Shown here: positions 47,012 through 57,510 of the stretch, piece after piece
Position numbering within the stretch: the first letter of the stretch is position 1
Layout of the letters: every line of letters starts with the position of its first letter
Source: Inia geoffrensis
Lineage: Eukaryota > Chordata > Mammalia > Artiodactyla > Iniidae
Assembly (NCBI GenBank): GCA_036417435.1
Contig: CM070904.1
Location: forward strand, 16,846,835 to 16,910,834
Direction: 5' to 3'
DNA length: 64,000 nt
Translations under genes and position numbers: made by a program
The notes under the pieces: generated by a model
The model's database searches: none
What the model was told of the DNA's origin: nothing
Seen by the model: the letters and a program-made list of their open reading frames with translations, nothing else

Positions 47012-48317
47012 TCTTTCCCCAATGGGCAGCTATTGCAGAACTAGCATAAAAACAGCATCAAATTAGGACCCAAATCTCCTCCCTCTCAACTCATTCTCCC
47101 AGAGCTCTTCTGTCACATTGGAGTTCCATACTAAATTTTGCATTAAGAACTACAACATCAACCAATAGCTCCTTTACAAACAGATAGCCTAAATGTCACT
47201 GTTTTAAGTAACAGCTAAAGGATTTCAGAAGGGTGAGTGTATATGGCTTATGACAATTAGAAGTGCTTAATGGAGTAGAAGTTAGAGAAATGGTGAAATT
47301 TGAGATGGACAATGGTCTTTAATCGGAGTCAAATCACATGGATATTTTTGTCTAGTTGCAGTATCTTAGTTCTGATAAGTGGTGGTGAAAGGGAATATCT
47401 CTTGGAGTATCTCCAGCACTTTGACTAGACTCTGAGTTAGCGGCTGGGGGGAATTTGTTACCCATACAGCACGCCAAAGAGTCTTAACAGTAACTGCCTG
47501 GCTGAATGTTATGTCAGCAAATAGAAAAAGCATTGCCTTACCTGATGCCTGGGTTGTACTGGTGTTTAGCCTGCTCATCTTTTTTCCATCTTTATCACCA
47601 CAGATGTTACGTGAAAAGTCACTATAGAATGATTGGAAGTGAATATTGCTGATTTTGGAGAGCACGGCTTGGATTCCCAACCTCAAAAACTCAATCACGT
47701 TCTCCTATCCTGTATTCATGCTCCTTCTCTCTCCTGTGCTCCCCTTCTTCTCCCTCTCCTTCCATCTCAGGCTGAAAGCTCATTAGCTCACTGATTTGAA
47801 AGTCTGTGTTAATGAGAAGCACATCCTCACTTTATTTCATTATTGCCTTCCCACACCTCCTATACCTCACTCTGCTCCTTACCCACAGACTGCATTTTTC
47901 TTGTGGAATTTGTCTTTTACATGTGTGACTCTAATTATAGAGTTGAACGGGCCACTGGGTATGAATGACTCAATACTAAACCATATTTTTTTTCATGCAT
48001 TCCTTCTCGCTTGCTTTCTTTCCTCTTTTATGAATTAAAGACACTCTTGAGAGCCAATGATATTCTATGTGTGGCTATGAGAAATTCTGGAGATATAAGG
48101 AAGGAAGACCCAGTCCTTGCTCTCCTGGAACTCTGAGCCCCCTTGGGAACACATCGGGAAAACGAAACTGTGAGCACAGAAACAGGAAACACAGATGAGC
48201 CTTCTGGGTCCAAGGAAACAGCAAACAGTGGAGCATGAATGCAGCACAGAATCTGAAGGAGTAGATAAAGGAGAAGGACCTGATTATAGTGGTTGCTCCC
48301 AAATGGGAACTCTGAGC
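47012..48317. other. Unassigned sequence with a 110-codon frame
   Basis: No repeat recognised. The minus frame 47366-47698 is open for 110 codons. It is the most open non-repeat frame in the window, but it matches no family I know, and I see no poly-A tail or TSD of a processed copy. Confidence 0.4.
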
Positions 48318-48420
48318 ACAAAGGGATGAAATAATTTGCCAAAAGTCACTCAGTGCATAAGTAGCTGAGCCTTCTCCTAAACTCCAAATTCTACCCTCTT
48401 CAGAAATATCACACTACCTC
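48318..48420 (-). mobile_element. MIR fragment, reverse
   Basis: Reverse MIR words: gatgaaataatttgccaaaa, gtcactcagtgcataagta, gctgagccttctcctaaact. Confidence 0.45.
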
Positions 48421-48799
48421 TCTACATCTACTTTTATCATCTCCTCGACTTTGCTTTCAGTCTCATTTCTTTCCATTTTTTTGAGAGCCTTGTAGTTTTA
48501 TTGAGATTTCCATTATCAAAACTCCTAGGTTTGCCTTTCACTGTTATGACCTCATGATACTTAATTTTCTTGAATTGAAACCCAAAACGAAAAACATTAT
48601 TTTGCACTTTATGTTTTACATTCATATATCCCTGGTTTTCATTTTCTTAGCCATCTTCTCTTCATATTAAAGCTCACTGGTACATCTTAGCCACAAAGTC
48701 AAAAAATCCAGAGGCCCTTTAATTGAAGGTAAGAGGGGCAGCTTCCTCTCTCATGTTAGTTACTTGCTCCCCGTACAATATCCTGATTTGATAATGACT
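48421..48799. other. Unassigned sequence
   Basis: Nothing recognised. Confidence 0.5.
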
Positions 48800-48945
48800 A
48801 GTGGAAAGATACAGTGTGAGGTCTATATACTTGTAACTATTTTACAGATGAGGGCACTGAGCCTAACTGGCTCAAGTTTCCAAAAGAGAAAGTGGTGTGG
48901 AAGAAACTTGAACTTCAGACTTCAGTTTTGGGTGTTTTATAACTA
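48800..48945 (-). mobile_element. MIR fragment, reverse
   Basis: Reverse MIR words: tattttacagatgagggcac, tgagcctaactggctcaagt, gaacttcagacttcagttt. Confidence 0.5.
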
Positions 48946-49202
48946 CATCACAAAATTTAAGGTTTAATTTTACGTTTTCGGTCTTTGCTCCTAGCCAGCT
49001 CTCATGTTGCAAAGCATCATAAAAACAGGTCTGGAGGGGCAGGGGGAGTCTTAGACTTTGGGTTTCCTTTGGAGATACAGAGGGCTGGGAAGAGTACTGC
49101 TTTCAAACTTACAGAAATGGTCCAGCAAACAGCAAGTTCATGACTTTTCCTGAATCCCTGAGTGTACTGGGGTTGCAGGGCAGTCAACAAATCCAACACA
49201 GG

Positions 49203-49427
49203 GGCTTCCCTGGTGGCGCAGTGATTAAGAGTCCGCTTATCGATGCAGGGGACACAGGTTCGTGCCCCGGAAGATCCCACATGCCGCGGAGCGGCTGGGC
49301 CCGTGAGCCATGGTCCCTGAGCCTGCGCGTGCGGAGCCTGTGCTCCTCAACGGGAGAGGCCACAGCAGTGAGAGGCCCGCATACCGCAAATAAATAAAAA
49401 TTTTTAAAAATTAAAAGTAAATAAAAA
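49203..49427 (+). mobile_element. CHR-2-type SINE with TSD and small internal deletion
   Basis: Plus copy with an A-rich (TAAA)n tail. The flanks aacaaatccaacacagg (49186-49202) and acaaatccaagacagg form a TSD with one mismatch. The body reads gccccggaagatccc where other copies read gccccggtccgggaagatccc, a 6-bp deletion. Confidence 0.93.
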
Positions 49428-49440
49428 ACAAATCCAAGAC

Positions 49441-49835
49441 AGGTAACTTTGGGAGCAGAGGAGATAGCAACACTGACATACCTGCACAAGATGCAGCTCT
49501 ACACACAGAGTCCATCTAGGTCACTGGTGACTTGGGCGAGGCTGGGTGATGAGCAATGGCAAGATGGTGAAGTCCCTGGGAACTGGGAACAGACGTGGAG
49601 TCCAGGCCCTCTGGAAGGCTCTTTTTTGTTATTTTTGGTTTCCTTTTATCACAAACCCCATAAGACATTCCCTGAAAAGATTCAGAGAATCATCAGAGCA
49701 TCTCTCATATTTCAGAACTGCAACTGGGAACAGAAGCTGCTTCAGGAAAGCCAGGAAACTGAGACTCTGAACTTCTATTTCCTGTACGGAATGAAAGCCT
49801 TAATCTGTGGAAGGAATGCAATAACACTGTAGAGC
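49441..49835. other. Unassigned sequence with the longest non-SINE frame
   Basis: The plus frame 49449-49832 runs 127 codons. It has no family motif I recognise and two shorter frames overlap it. It may be part of the old L1-like element that follows. Confidence 0.4.
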
Positions 49836-50192
49836 TGGAGGTACCAGTGAGAACCCATTGCATCTAAAAAAATCCTTCTGAATCTGAGGATCAAGAATAG
49901 CTTCTAGAATTAGAATTGTGGAGAGTGATGGGAGCAATGAAAATGCTACATCTTTGAGGCCCAGGGACACAACAGGGGGTGTGTCTGAGGCTGAGATTTT
50001 GGTCAGAACGACAGAAAATGCCTCCACATTGAACACGCCACCCCGATGCTAACAAATATCTCATAATAAGTAACTTGCAAAAGACTTGCTGAGATGGAGC
50101 AGAAAGGAAAACCCTAATCTGAGAACAAAAACGCATTGGAAGAAAAATCTGGCAAACCAGCTCCCACACAAAACACAAAGTATCCCCTAGAT

Positions 50193-50227
<35 letters not shown>

Positions 50228-51205
50228 GGTAAGTGGGCCTCTCACTGTTGTGGTCTCTCCCGCTGTGGAGCACAGGCTCCGGACACGCAGGCTCAGCAGC
50301 CATGGCTCACGGGCCTAGACACTCCGCGGCATGTGGGATCTTCCCAGACCGGGGCACGAACCCGTGTCCCCTACATCTGCAGGCGGACTCTTAACCACTG
50401 CGCCACCAGGGAAGCCCTCCCCTAGATAATTTAACATCTGTGGCACACAGAGTAACCACAAAGACAACAAAGATCAAACCCAGTCCCATTTCTAATTAGA
50501 TTAGCTCCAACCCCTGCCCTAAAGACCCAATAAAAGGAAAAGTGCACCCATTTCTAGGTTGAAAACTCTATTTACCCCAGTCTCAACTCTGCTACACAAT
50601 GTAACTGGCTTTTGGGAAAACAAAATAAGCATTAAAAAAAGGCAAAAGAATACACTCCTGAGAGACAAAGAATCATCAGCACTAGATTCATATATGACAC
50701 AGATATAGAAACTAGCTAATAAGTGATTTAAAGTAACTATGATCATTATGCTAAAGAGTAATAAATAGTAATAAGACTTTGATACCCTGTATCATCTGAT
50801 ATGACATATTAGAAATGGCACATAACCAAAAATGTATAACCTCAATCCAATAAAAAGAAAGCATCAGGCACACAGAAATCAAGGAATAGTCTACAAAATA
50901 CTTGAAAAGTATTCTTCAAAGTATCAAGATCATTTAAGACAAGGGAATACTCAGAAACTGTCACTGGTCCTTAGTAAACTAAGAAGACACAACAATTAAT
51001 GCAATTTGGCTTCCTGGGTTGGATCCTGAAATGGATAAAGAACGTTAGTGGAAATCTGGTGAAATATGAATAAAGTCTGTAGTTTAGTTAACAGTATATC
51101 TTAACATTAAGGGAAGCTGGGTGAAGTGTATTTGGGACTCCTTACTATTTCCTCAACTCTTCTTTAAGTCTAAAATATTCCAAAATTTTTTTTTAAAAAG
51201 TCCCT
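49836..51205 (+). mobile_element. Old L1M/HAL1-like element, split by a SINE
   Basis: The 5' part (49836-50182) and the continuation (50433-50800) resemble the 5' region of an old L1M or HAL1 element: gaaaaatctggcaaaccag, ctgtggcacacagagtaacc, aagacaacaaagatcaaacc, atgatcattatgctaaag. The 3' end is clearer: gacaagggaatactcagaaa, gaatagtctacaaaat, ggttggatcctgaaatgg, aataaagtctgtagtttagt, tctaaaatattccaaaattt. Confidence 0.55.
50198..50417 (-). mobile_element. CHR-2-type SINE, reverse, with 15-bp TSD
   Basis: Poly-T tail of nearly 30 bases, full body, and TSD tcccctagataattt at 50183-50197 and 50418-50432. It interrupts the old L1-like element. Confidence 0.95.
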
Positions 51206-51227
51206 ACTTGCCTTCTAATATTCATCT

Positions 51228-51400
51228 ATGTAGTCAACAAATATTTATTGAATGCCTGGTATATCCTGGGCACTCTAGGAGGCACTGAAGAAATATTTCA
51301 TGGTATTTAAAATATATCAATAAATAAGCAAACAGATATTTTGTTACAAACCTTGAATGAAAGCTAGACTATAGCATAAGGAGCCATCACATGGGCTATT
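51228..51400 (-). mobile_element. L2 3' end, reverse
   Basis: Reverse L2: gtcaacaaatatttattgaa, tgcctggtatatcctgggca, ctctaggaggcactgaag. The remainder is diverged. Confidence 0.5.
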
Positions 51401-52025
51401 ACCTTGAGGCAGCGGTCTACAAGTACATTACTATGCAAGCAATCCAAGAGGTCAGAGAACAGATTTGCTCCCAAACTAAATTAAAATGCTTGAATCACAT
51501 GGTATATTAAAATGTATTTAAAGTACATGGGAATGAGCCGTGGGAAAGAGATAGGGTAAATTAATATATACAGAATACTGGGCACATGAACTGTAGCTTG
51601 TCAGTCAACTTGATAAACAGCCATGGGCTTTATTTTTGTGCTTGGGCAGAGGATATATGGGACCAAAATTGATGGGACCAATAGGTGGCCATATTAAGAC
51701 CTCATTTCGAGTATTCCGAATGAGGCTGTCTTGTATATGTAGCGTCTACTAAGTATCATGCATATTTAGAGTATAATGAATATTTAATATCCAGGCTCCT
51801 CATGAATATTAGATATCTTTCAGTCCTTGCATCACTTCCTATCTATGTGCAGTCTTCATAACTCTCTCCTTACTATACTACATTTGGCTTCTCCAGAATT
51901 GCAGTAAGGGATGAGAAGTTCAGAAATAAGTTCATTGCTAGAGTTGTAATGTGGCATCAGTGCATTTAGGATACCAAGCTCCTCACATGTTTTCTCCCAT
52001 GGAAATTTCTGTGAATTTTCAAATA
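51401..52025. other. Unassigned sequence
   Basis: Nothing recognised. Confidence 0.5.
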
Positions 52026-52037
52026 CCCCCCCCCCCC
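52026..52037 (+). repeat. C12 homopolymer
   Basis: Twelve consecutive cytosines, unusual in this AT-rich window and prone to sequencing error. Confidence 0.95.
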
Positions 52038-53780
52038 TTCCCATATTACTAGGTCATTATTACCTGTAGTTGCCTGTCATGAGTGATGGGTAAATTGGGT
52101 GACTGCTTCTAACAGCCCATAAGCCACAGACTCAGGGAATTCTATTGGAGGACACCTCACACCTGCACTTAATCCTCTCCAGTGTGGATGCTTCCAAGAT
52201 GAGATCCTTTCATAAGATCAGTGCCAAAACCTTGAGGAACAAGATGCTAACTCCTTTCTCGGTAGAACAGCTTCGTTCCACTTTGATCCATTTCTTCTGT
52301 TTTGCAATCAGGGGCTATTTCAGGAGTGAACCAAGTATAAGTTTCTACATTCATATATTTAAGCCTGAATTCAACTGGCTGGAATTGAACCAGTTCACTC
52401 CCATCCTCCCTGAAAACACACTGCATACGGATTGTACTCTCCAAAGAATTTCTCATTGTGGGAATCTACCCAGGAGCAGAATAAAATAAGGGTTGGAAAA
52501 CTTGCTTAACAATCTGTTGCCCTCTCCTTCATTAATGGTTAGACCTCTGCTAATACTCCTAACTTAAGAAAAAAAAAAGTTGAATTTAACATTCTGTTCT
52601 TATTTTCACCATCAACACACTATTACTAATTTTAATCACCATTAATCTATGCACTGATTAATCCACCAGTTACATTGTTGATAGTTGTTTTCCCACATTG
52701 CCAGTTAAAAAGAAAAGTACACCCTAATGAAAAAGCATGTTATAATTAATTTATTTTCTGTAAATATTCTATCTATATTTAGATAAACTATATTGCCATG
52801 ATTTCTAAATGCTTCCAGACCATTTTTAATAAGGAAAAATCTCTAAACCTACTCACATTCCCCATTCTCATGAAGATAAATCCAGAAGCTCCGTGGTAAT
52901 GCTGAGAATGAACCGCTTACATTTTTTAATGCAATTTTTTCATGTTAGAGTCATCTTGGGATACTATTCAGGATAAGTTCCCCAATGAAGAGGGGGTCTG
53001 TGTTTCCACTGAAACAAAGCCAGAAGGTAATATGACAACATAAGTTTACCCAATTATGATACAAGAGTTTACCTAACCCATTCGATTGAAAAGGTGACAA
53101 AAATTCTACTTAGGGTTCTTAATTGCTCCTTTTTCAAGTATTTTATAACTTAGTGCTGGACAGTTGAGTTTTACAAGTAGGGAATGGGGTGAGTAAACAT
53201 GCCCTTAGGAAAAGCCTACAAATTGACAACTTTCCTGTCACTCTTCTTTTTTTTTTAGCCTTCCTTATGATGGAGGATAGAACAATCCATCAAGCTGCAA
53301 AAGGTTGACCTGATTTAGTCACAGCAAGCTGGGGAGAAGTTCAACTGAAAAATGGCCAATTTAAAGGCGCTGTAAAGACCAAACAAGCTTACTTCCCCGG
53401 GGACCAACAGAGGAGAAAAAGCAATGAACTGGCAAACAGTAGAAGAAAAAAGATTGACTCAGCCTCCACATTGCTGAAGCTGGGTGGGCACCACTTCAGT
53501 CCCTGTGCAGCAAACATGCAGAAATTAACGAAATAATCTCATTTTGCCTCATGGATTCTATCAGGCCCTTTTTTTGTGATGCTTTCTTCACTTTTCTGAT
53601 CCTGATAGCTCTAACACTCAGAGCATAAAATTGACATCATATTTCTGGTTAAGCTGACATTCAAAGTTAGACTCTGAGGACTTTCCTTGTCTTGGAAGAT
53701 ACAATAATAATAATAGATAGATAAAAGACAATTTTTTAAAGATATAGCCCAGCTGTAAAATTTAATAAATAAGTGCCACT
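52038..53780. other. Unassigned sequence
   Basis: About 1.7 kb with no recognised repeat. The plus frame 52145-52489 (114 codons) overlaps a minus frame of 69 codons, and neither resembles a known protein. Confidence 0.45.
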
Positions 53781-53782
53781 GG

Positions 53783-53904
53783 GAATTCCCTGGCGGTCTA
53801 GTGATTAGGACTCCACACTCTCACCACTGAGGGCCCAGGTTCAATCCCTGATAGGTAGGGAAACTAAGATCCCATAAGCCGCATGGTGTGGCAAAAAAAA
53901 AAAA
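53783..53904 (+). mobile_element. Short tRNA-Glu SINE
   Basis: Starts gggaattccctggcggtc and continues ggttcaatccctgatagg, aaactaagatcccataagc, then poly-A. Older than the CHR-2 copies. TSD unclear. Confidence 0.88.
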
Positions 53905-54035
53905 CTCTGAAAACCAGAAAACAAAGCACAGAGCAGAGCTGAAGCCAGGAGCACTCCAGGCTCCAGGTCCAGAAGCAGCTGACACACGTGGGATTACAAA
54001 GGATAAACATTTTCCACTGTGTTAAAAGCAGGGCA

Positions 54036-54228
54036 CGGGGCTTCCCTGGTGGCGCAGTGGTTGAGAGTCTGCCTGCCGATGCAGGGGACACGGGTTCGTG
54101 CCCTGGTCCGGGAAGATCCCTCATGCCGCGGAGCGGCTGGGCCCATGAGCCGTGGCCGCTGAGCCTGCACGTCCGGAGCCTGTGCTCCGCAATGGGAGAG
54201 GCCACAGCAGTGAGAGGCCCGTGTACCA

Positions 54229-54257
<29 letters not shown>
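54036..54257 (+). mobile_element. CHR-2-type SINE with long poly-A and TSD
   Basis: Full-length, with a poly-A tail of about 30 bases. The flank aaaagcagggca lies at 54024-54035 and aaagcagggca follows the tail. The 121-, 125- and 94-codon frames over this segment are read-throughs of the SINE, not genes. Confidence 0.95.
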
Positions 54258-54262
<5 letters not shown>

Positions 54263-54401
54263 CAGGGCATGATGAAGAACCTTTGCTTATAAAAGCAAAA
54301 ATGCTAAAAAATGTTTCTGCCAGCCACTGCTGGCAACACGGCTCACATATCTCTGCTTTCTTCAGAAGCAAAAGGATAGAGACACAGCTGCTGGCTCAGC
54401 T

Positions 54402-54456
54402 ATTGTAGTCACCATGGAGTAGGTGACTACACCTACTGTAGTCACCATGGAGTAGG
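54402..54456 (+). repeat. 33-bp tandem duplication with an inverted repeat
   Basis: gtagtcaccatggagtagg occurs at 54405-54423 and again at 54438-54456. Within the first copy, gtagtcacc (54405-54413) pairs with ggtgactac (54422-54430). Confidence 0.9.
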
Positions 54457-55009
54457 AACTGAGCCATATCCAGGAGGCCTAGTTCTCAGCTGGAAGCAAT
54501 TACAAAACCACAAGAAAGTGAGCATCTTATGGAGAGAGAGAGAGGGACCTTCCCCCAAAGAACAGCAAAACAAAACTCTGAATATTTAAAGTACAATTGA
54601 ACTATAGATGTTATCGGTAAAATCAGCATCAGTAGATGAATTTCCTCCAGACAAAAAGAAATGACACAGCAATGAGACAAAAAAAAAACTTCAACATGAT
54701 TATATTCAGAGACCTTGAAGTGATTATGAATAAATAATATACATTAAAAAAAGTATGAAATTAAAAAGTGTGGAAATGAAAGTTGATTTGTATGCTCTAC
54801 AACTCAGTATTGCCTCTGCTTGGTGTATGTGTCAGAGAAACTGAAATAAATTTAGCAAAATATTAATATTATTGAAGTCTTTATCATAAGACTTCTTACA
54901 TGCTATTTTTGCATAACAATCACTTATTTAACTGATTTAATTCTGTTGTTAAAAATCCTTAAAATTTTTATAGCAATCACATGTCTTTTTCAAATTTATG
55001 GATACTAAG
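54457..55009. other. Unassigned sequence
   Basis: Includes a short (AG)n at 54533-54545. No gene or recognised repeat. Confidence 0.5.
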
Positions 55010-55150
55010 TACTTGGTAAGGCAGATATTATCTCTATTTTATAGAGACATAGTGGAGCAGAGAATTTTAATTGATTGTCACATACTGACAACTTTGTTAC
55101 TCAGATTTAGGTCTCAAATTTAATTACTCAAATTTAGGTCTTCTGATACA
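55010..55150 (-). mobile_element. MIR fragment, reverse
   Basis: Reverse MIR words: ggcagatattatctctattt, tatagagacatagtggagca, then a diverged 5' part. Confidence 0.45.
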
Positions 55151-55529
55151 AAAGTCTGTTAATTAGCCCCAAAGGCAATTCATTTAATTTATTTGCAATC
55201 CCAATTTCCTCACTTGTAATGTATTAGTAAGTTGAAAAAATGAAATGTCATAATTAAAGCACCCAATGGGTCTTTGGTAAATGTTACTACCCTTTCCTTT
55301 GTTCCTTCCAGCAACTTCTTGCTTCTCTTTGCTTTTCTTGTTTATTATTTGACTTTCGTTTCTAAATTGATTGAAAGTCTATGCAGTTGCAACCAAGTTA
55401 AATTTTATATTTCTTTACCCACTCTACCTGTCATTACGAAGTATATATTTCCATTACCTATAAGAATAACTTGGCTCCTCACAGCTAACATGTAAAGCAG
55501 ATAAGGAAGGTATTTGCATTCATTTTAGC
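55151..55529. other. Unassigned sequence
   Basis: Nothing recognised. Confidence 0.5.
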
Positions 55530-55655
55530 ATTTTTTTCAGTTAAGAAATCTGAGGCCCAGGGTTACATTATTCACTCAAGCTCACACAATAAAGAGAAAA
55601 TTGAGCTGCAATGTTTTATTTGGTTTTCTGATTTCAAATCTAGAATTTTTCTGGA
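55530..55655 (-). mobile_element. MIR fragment, reverse
   Basis: Reverse MIR words: cagttaagaaatctgaggcc, cagggttacattattcactc, aagctcacacaataaagag. Confidence 0.5.
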
Positions 55656-55819
55656 AATGTGAGGTTTTCTTATCTACCTACATACGAATCTTTATCTATT
55701 CATTGCTGCTTTCAGTACTCCTGAGCAAAATCAGGAGGCTCGGTTTGTAGAATAAATGACAGTGAATCTGCTGTTGTTGTGAGGACATGGTGGGGCATTG
55801 TAAAGGCAAAGCTCTAGCT

Positions 55820-55935
55820 CAACGTTCCTGACTGAGTAGGTCTAGGCTGGGGCCAAGCATTTTCATGTCTACCATTTTTCCCAGGTAAAGCTGACACCAC
55901 TGGTCTGGGACTCAGAGCACTGCTGTTCTAATTTC
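55820..55935. mobile_element. MER5A-like fragment, first of an inverted pair
   Basis: Matches one orientation of MER5A: ctgactgagtaggtctaggc, tggggccaagcattttcatg, ttcccaggtaaagctgacac, cactggtctgggactcagag. Confidence 0.65.
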
Positions 55936-55944
55936 TTGCCACTC

Positions 55945-56100
55945 ATTGTGTGGCCTGTGAGCAGGAGCTACAACCTACTTTGGGAACTTCTTAGAAATGC
56001 AGCGCTTCATACCCCACCCCCAGATCTGTTGAATCATAATTTGCATTTTTCTAATACCTGTCTGCATATAAATGAGAAGCTCTGGTTTGTTACACTAGGT
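55945..56100. mobile_element. MER5A-like fragment, opposite orientation
   Basis: Matches the other orientation: ctttgggaacttcttagaaa, tgcagcgcttcatacccc, ccagatctgttgaatcataa, tttgcatttttctaatacc, gagaagctctgg. Close to the fragment at 55820 but inverted. Confidence 0.65.
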
Positions 56101-56135
56101 CTCAGTGCTAGGTGCATATTAGCATAACTTAGGGA

Positions 56136-56696
56136 TGTGGTAGGAGGTAGAAGGACCCCTTGACTGGACAGCTGGAGTTGGCCAAGTAGAGTAAATTGGA
56201 GCTCTGTTTTCCCAGACATTCCAAAGACCAAGTTAGTGGCAGGAGTTGAGCTCTGCTGGAGTAACGAGATAAGATGACCACTCCTGAGGTCAAGGAGACC
56301 TCCCCAACGCCACAGGCACAGAAAAGCTCCTTGGGGGGTGTCAAAAGGGAGGGAGTGCCACCTCATAATAGGTGATGTCAAACCTCCCATGGGCCTCTGT
56401 GCTGGAATCTATCTTGGCAAAAAGATGCACACACATATTGAGGAGGGCCCTAGGACAGGTCAGGTGTGGAAAAGAAACAAGATAATTGGCCAAAGGTAAA
56501 CAAAAACCCTAAAGAACTGCCACTACTTTATTGATTTAGCTGCCTCTTTATGGCAGTCCTCTTCATCAGCGAGGATGCCCACACTCTTTCTCTCCGGGTG
56601 TGTATTACTGCCTTGGTTCTGTCTTAAATAAACAGTTCCTCTGTGTGCTCTCCCACGTGTTACCTGTTTTTGCAGTGTTTGCCTCCTTCAGAAATT
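56136..56696 (+). mobile_element. Probable ERV LTR, plus strand
   Basis: Bounded by tgtggtaggaggtagaagg and a tgtttgcctccttca end. It has an aataaa signal at 56627-56632 followed by a short C/T-rich U5-like end. The length of about 560 bp and this order fit an ERV LTR. Family and TSD not determined. Confidence 0.5.
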
Positions 56697-56736
56697 CATT
56701 TTTTAAACAGGGCAAGAGCCAGGGCAACTTTGCCTC

Positions 56737-56860
56737 TAGCCCCTGGTAGACTAGTGTTTAGGATTCCTGGTTTTCACTCAGGCTACTCAGGTTCAATTCC
56801 TGGGCAGGGAACTAAGATTTCACTTCAAGCCACCACTCACTGCTGTCTCTCTGAGATCAG
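56737..56860 (+). mobile_element. Old short tRNA-Glu SINE
   Basis: Diverged copy: gcccctggtagactagtg, tttaggattcctggttttca, ggttcaattcctgggcaggg, aactaagatttcact. It lies just after the LTR candidate. Confidence 0.75.
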
Positions 56861-56874
56861 GGAGATATAAAAAC

Positions 56875-57005
56875 ACACATAACTGGGTCTCTTCCCAAAC
56901 AATTTTAATTTAATTGATCTAGGGTATAGGCAAGCATGAGTGGTTAAAAAAAATGTTTCCCAGGTGACTCAAAAGTACAGACAGAATTGTGAACCAGTGG
57001 TCTAG
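56875..57005. mobile_element. MER5A-like fragment
   Basis: Words: ttaattgatctagggtatag, gcaagcatgagtggtt, tttcccaggtgactcaaaag, gaattgtgaaccagtggtct. A second short MER5A-like piece lies near 57110-57185. Confidence 0.5.
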
Positions 57006-57379
57006 AATACACCATTTTCCACACTTACCTTAGGCCAAGAAAGATGTGAAAACTTGATAAGGAAGCAAATTCTCAGGTACCTCCTATAAAAACATTCAGT
57101 AGACCAAAGAGGGGCCAAGCCTATATAATATTAACAAGAATTCTAAGTAATTCTTATGGGCAGATAAGTTTAAGAAACTCTACTCCAGAATTCTACACAT
57201 ATCCCTAAAATAAATGAACTGCATGTTGGAAATATTCTTACCTATAGTACCATTTTAAAAGTGCTTCAGTCAACATTTTGAATTTTAAGGAAAAAGGTCA
57301 AGGCTTATACTTTATAAAAATATATATATTGATTTCCTCAGAGATAGGCATTATTTAATGGAATGGAATAATTAATTTT
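57006..57379. other. Unassigned sequence with a possible MER5A scrap
   Basis: The only hint is gaattctaagtaattcttat and aagtttaagaaactctac near 57140-57185. Confidence 0.4.
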
Positions 57380-57510
57380 GAAAGCTGGTAAATTGTGTCT
57401 CTAGCCCTGACTGTACCTTTAATTCCATGTATCAATGTCAACTATTTAGTTAACATCCTTAGGTGTCAGTTTCCTCATTCCTATATAGGAAAGAGTACAC
57501 TGAAAGACTG
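57380..57510 (+). mobile_element. Possible MIR fragment
   Basis: Weak MIR words: attgtgtctctagccctgac, gtcaactatttagttaacat, gtgtcagtttcctcattcct. Confidence 0.45.

Noticed and set aside
52145..52489. 114-codon plus frame as a gene
   Set aside because: Overlaps a minus frame of 69 codons, has no recognised motif, and fits the number of chance frames expected in 64 kb.
53864..54371. Open frames of 121 and 125 codons on the minus strand and 94 on the plus strand
   Set aside because: They are read-throughs of a CHR-2 SINE and its poly-A tail. The same peptide patterns recur at every other CHR-2 copy in the window.
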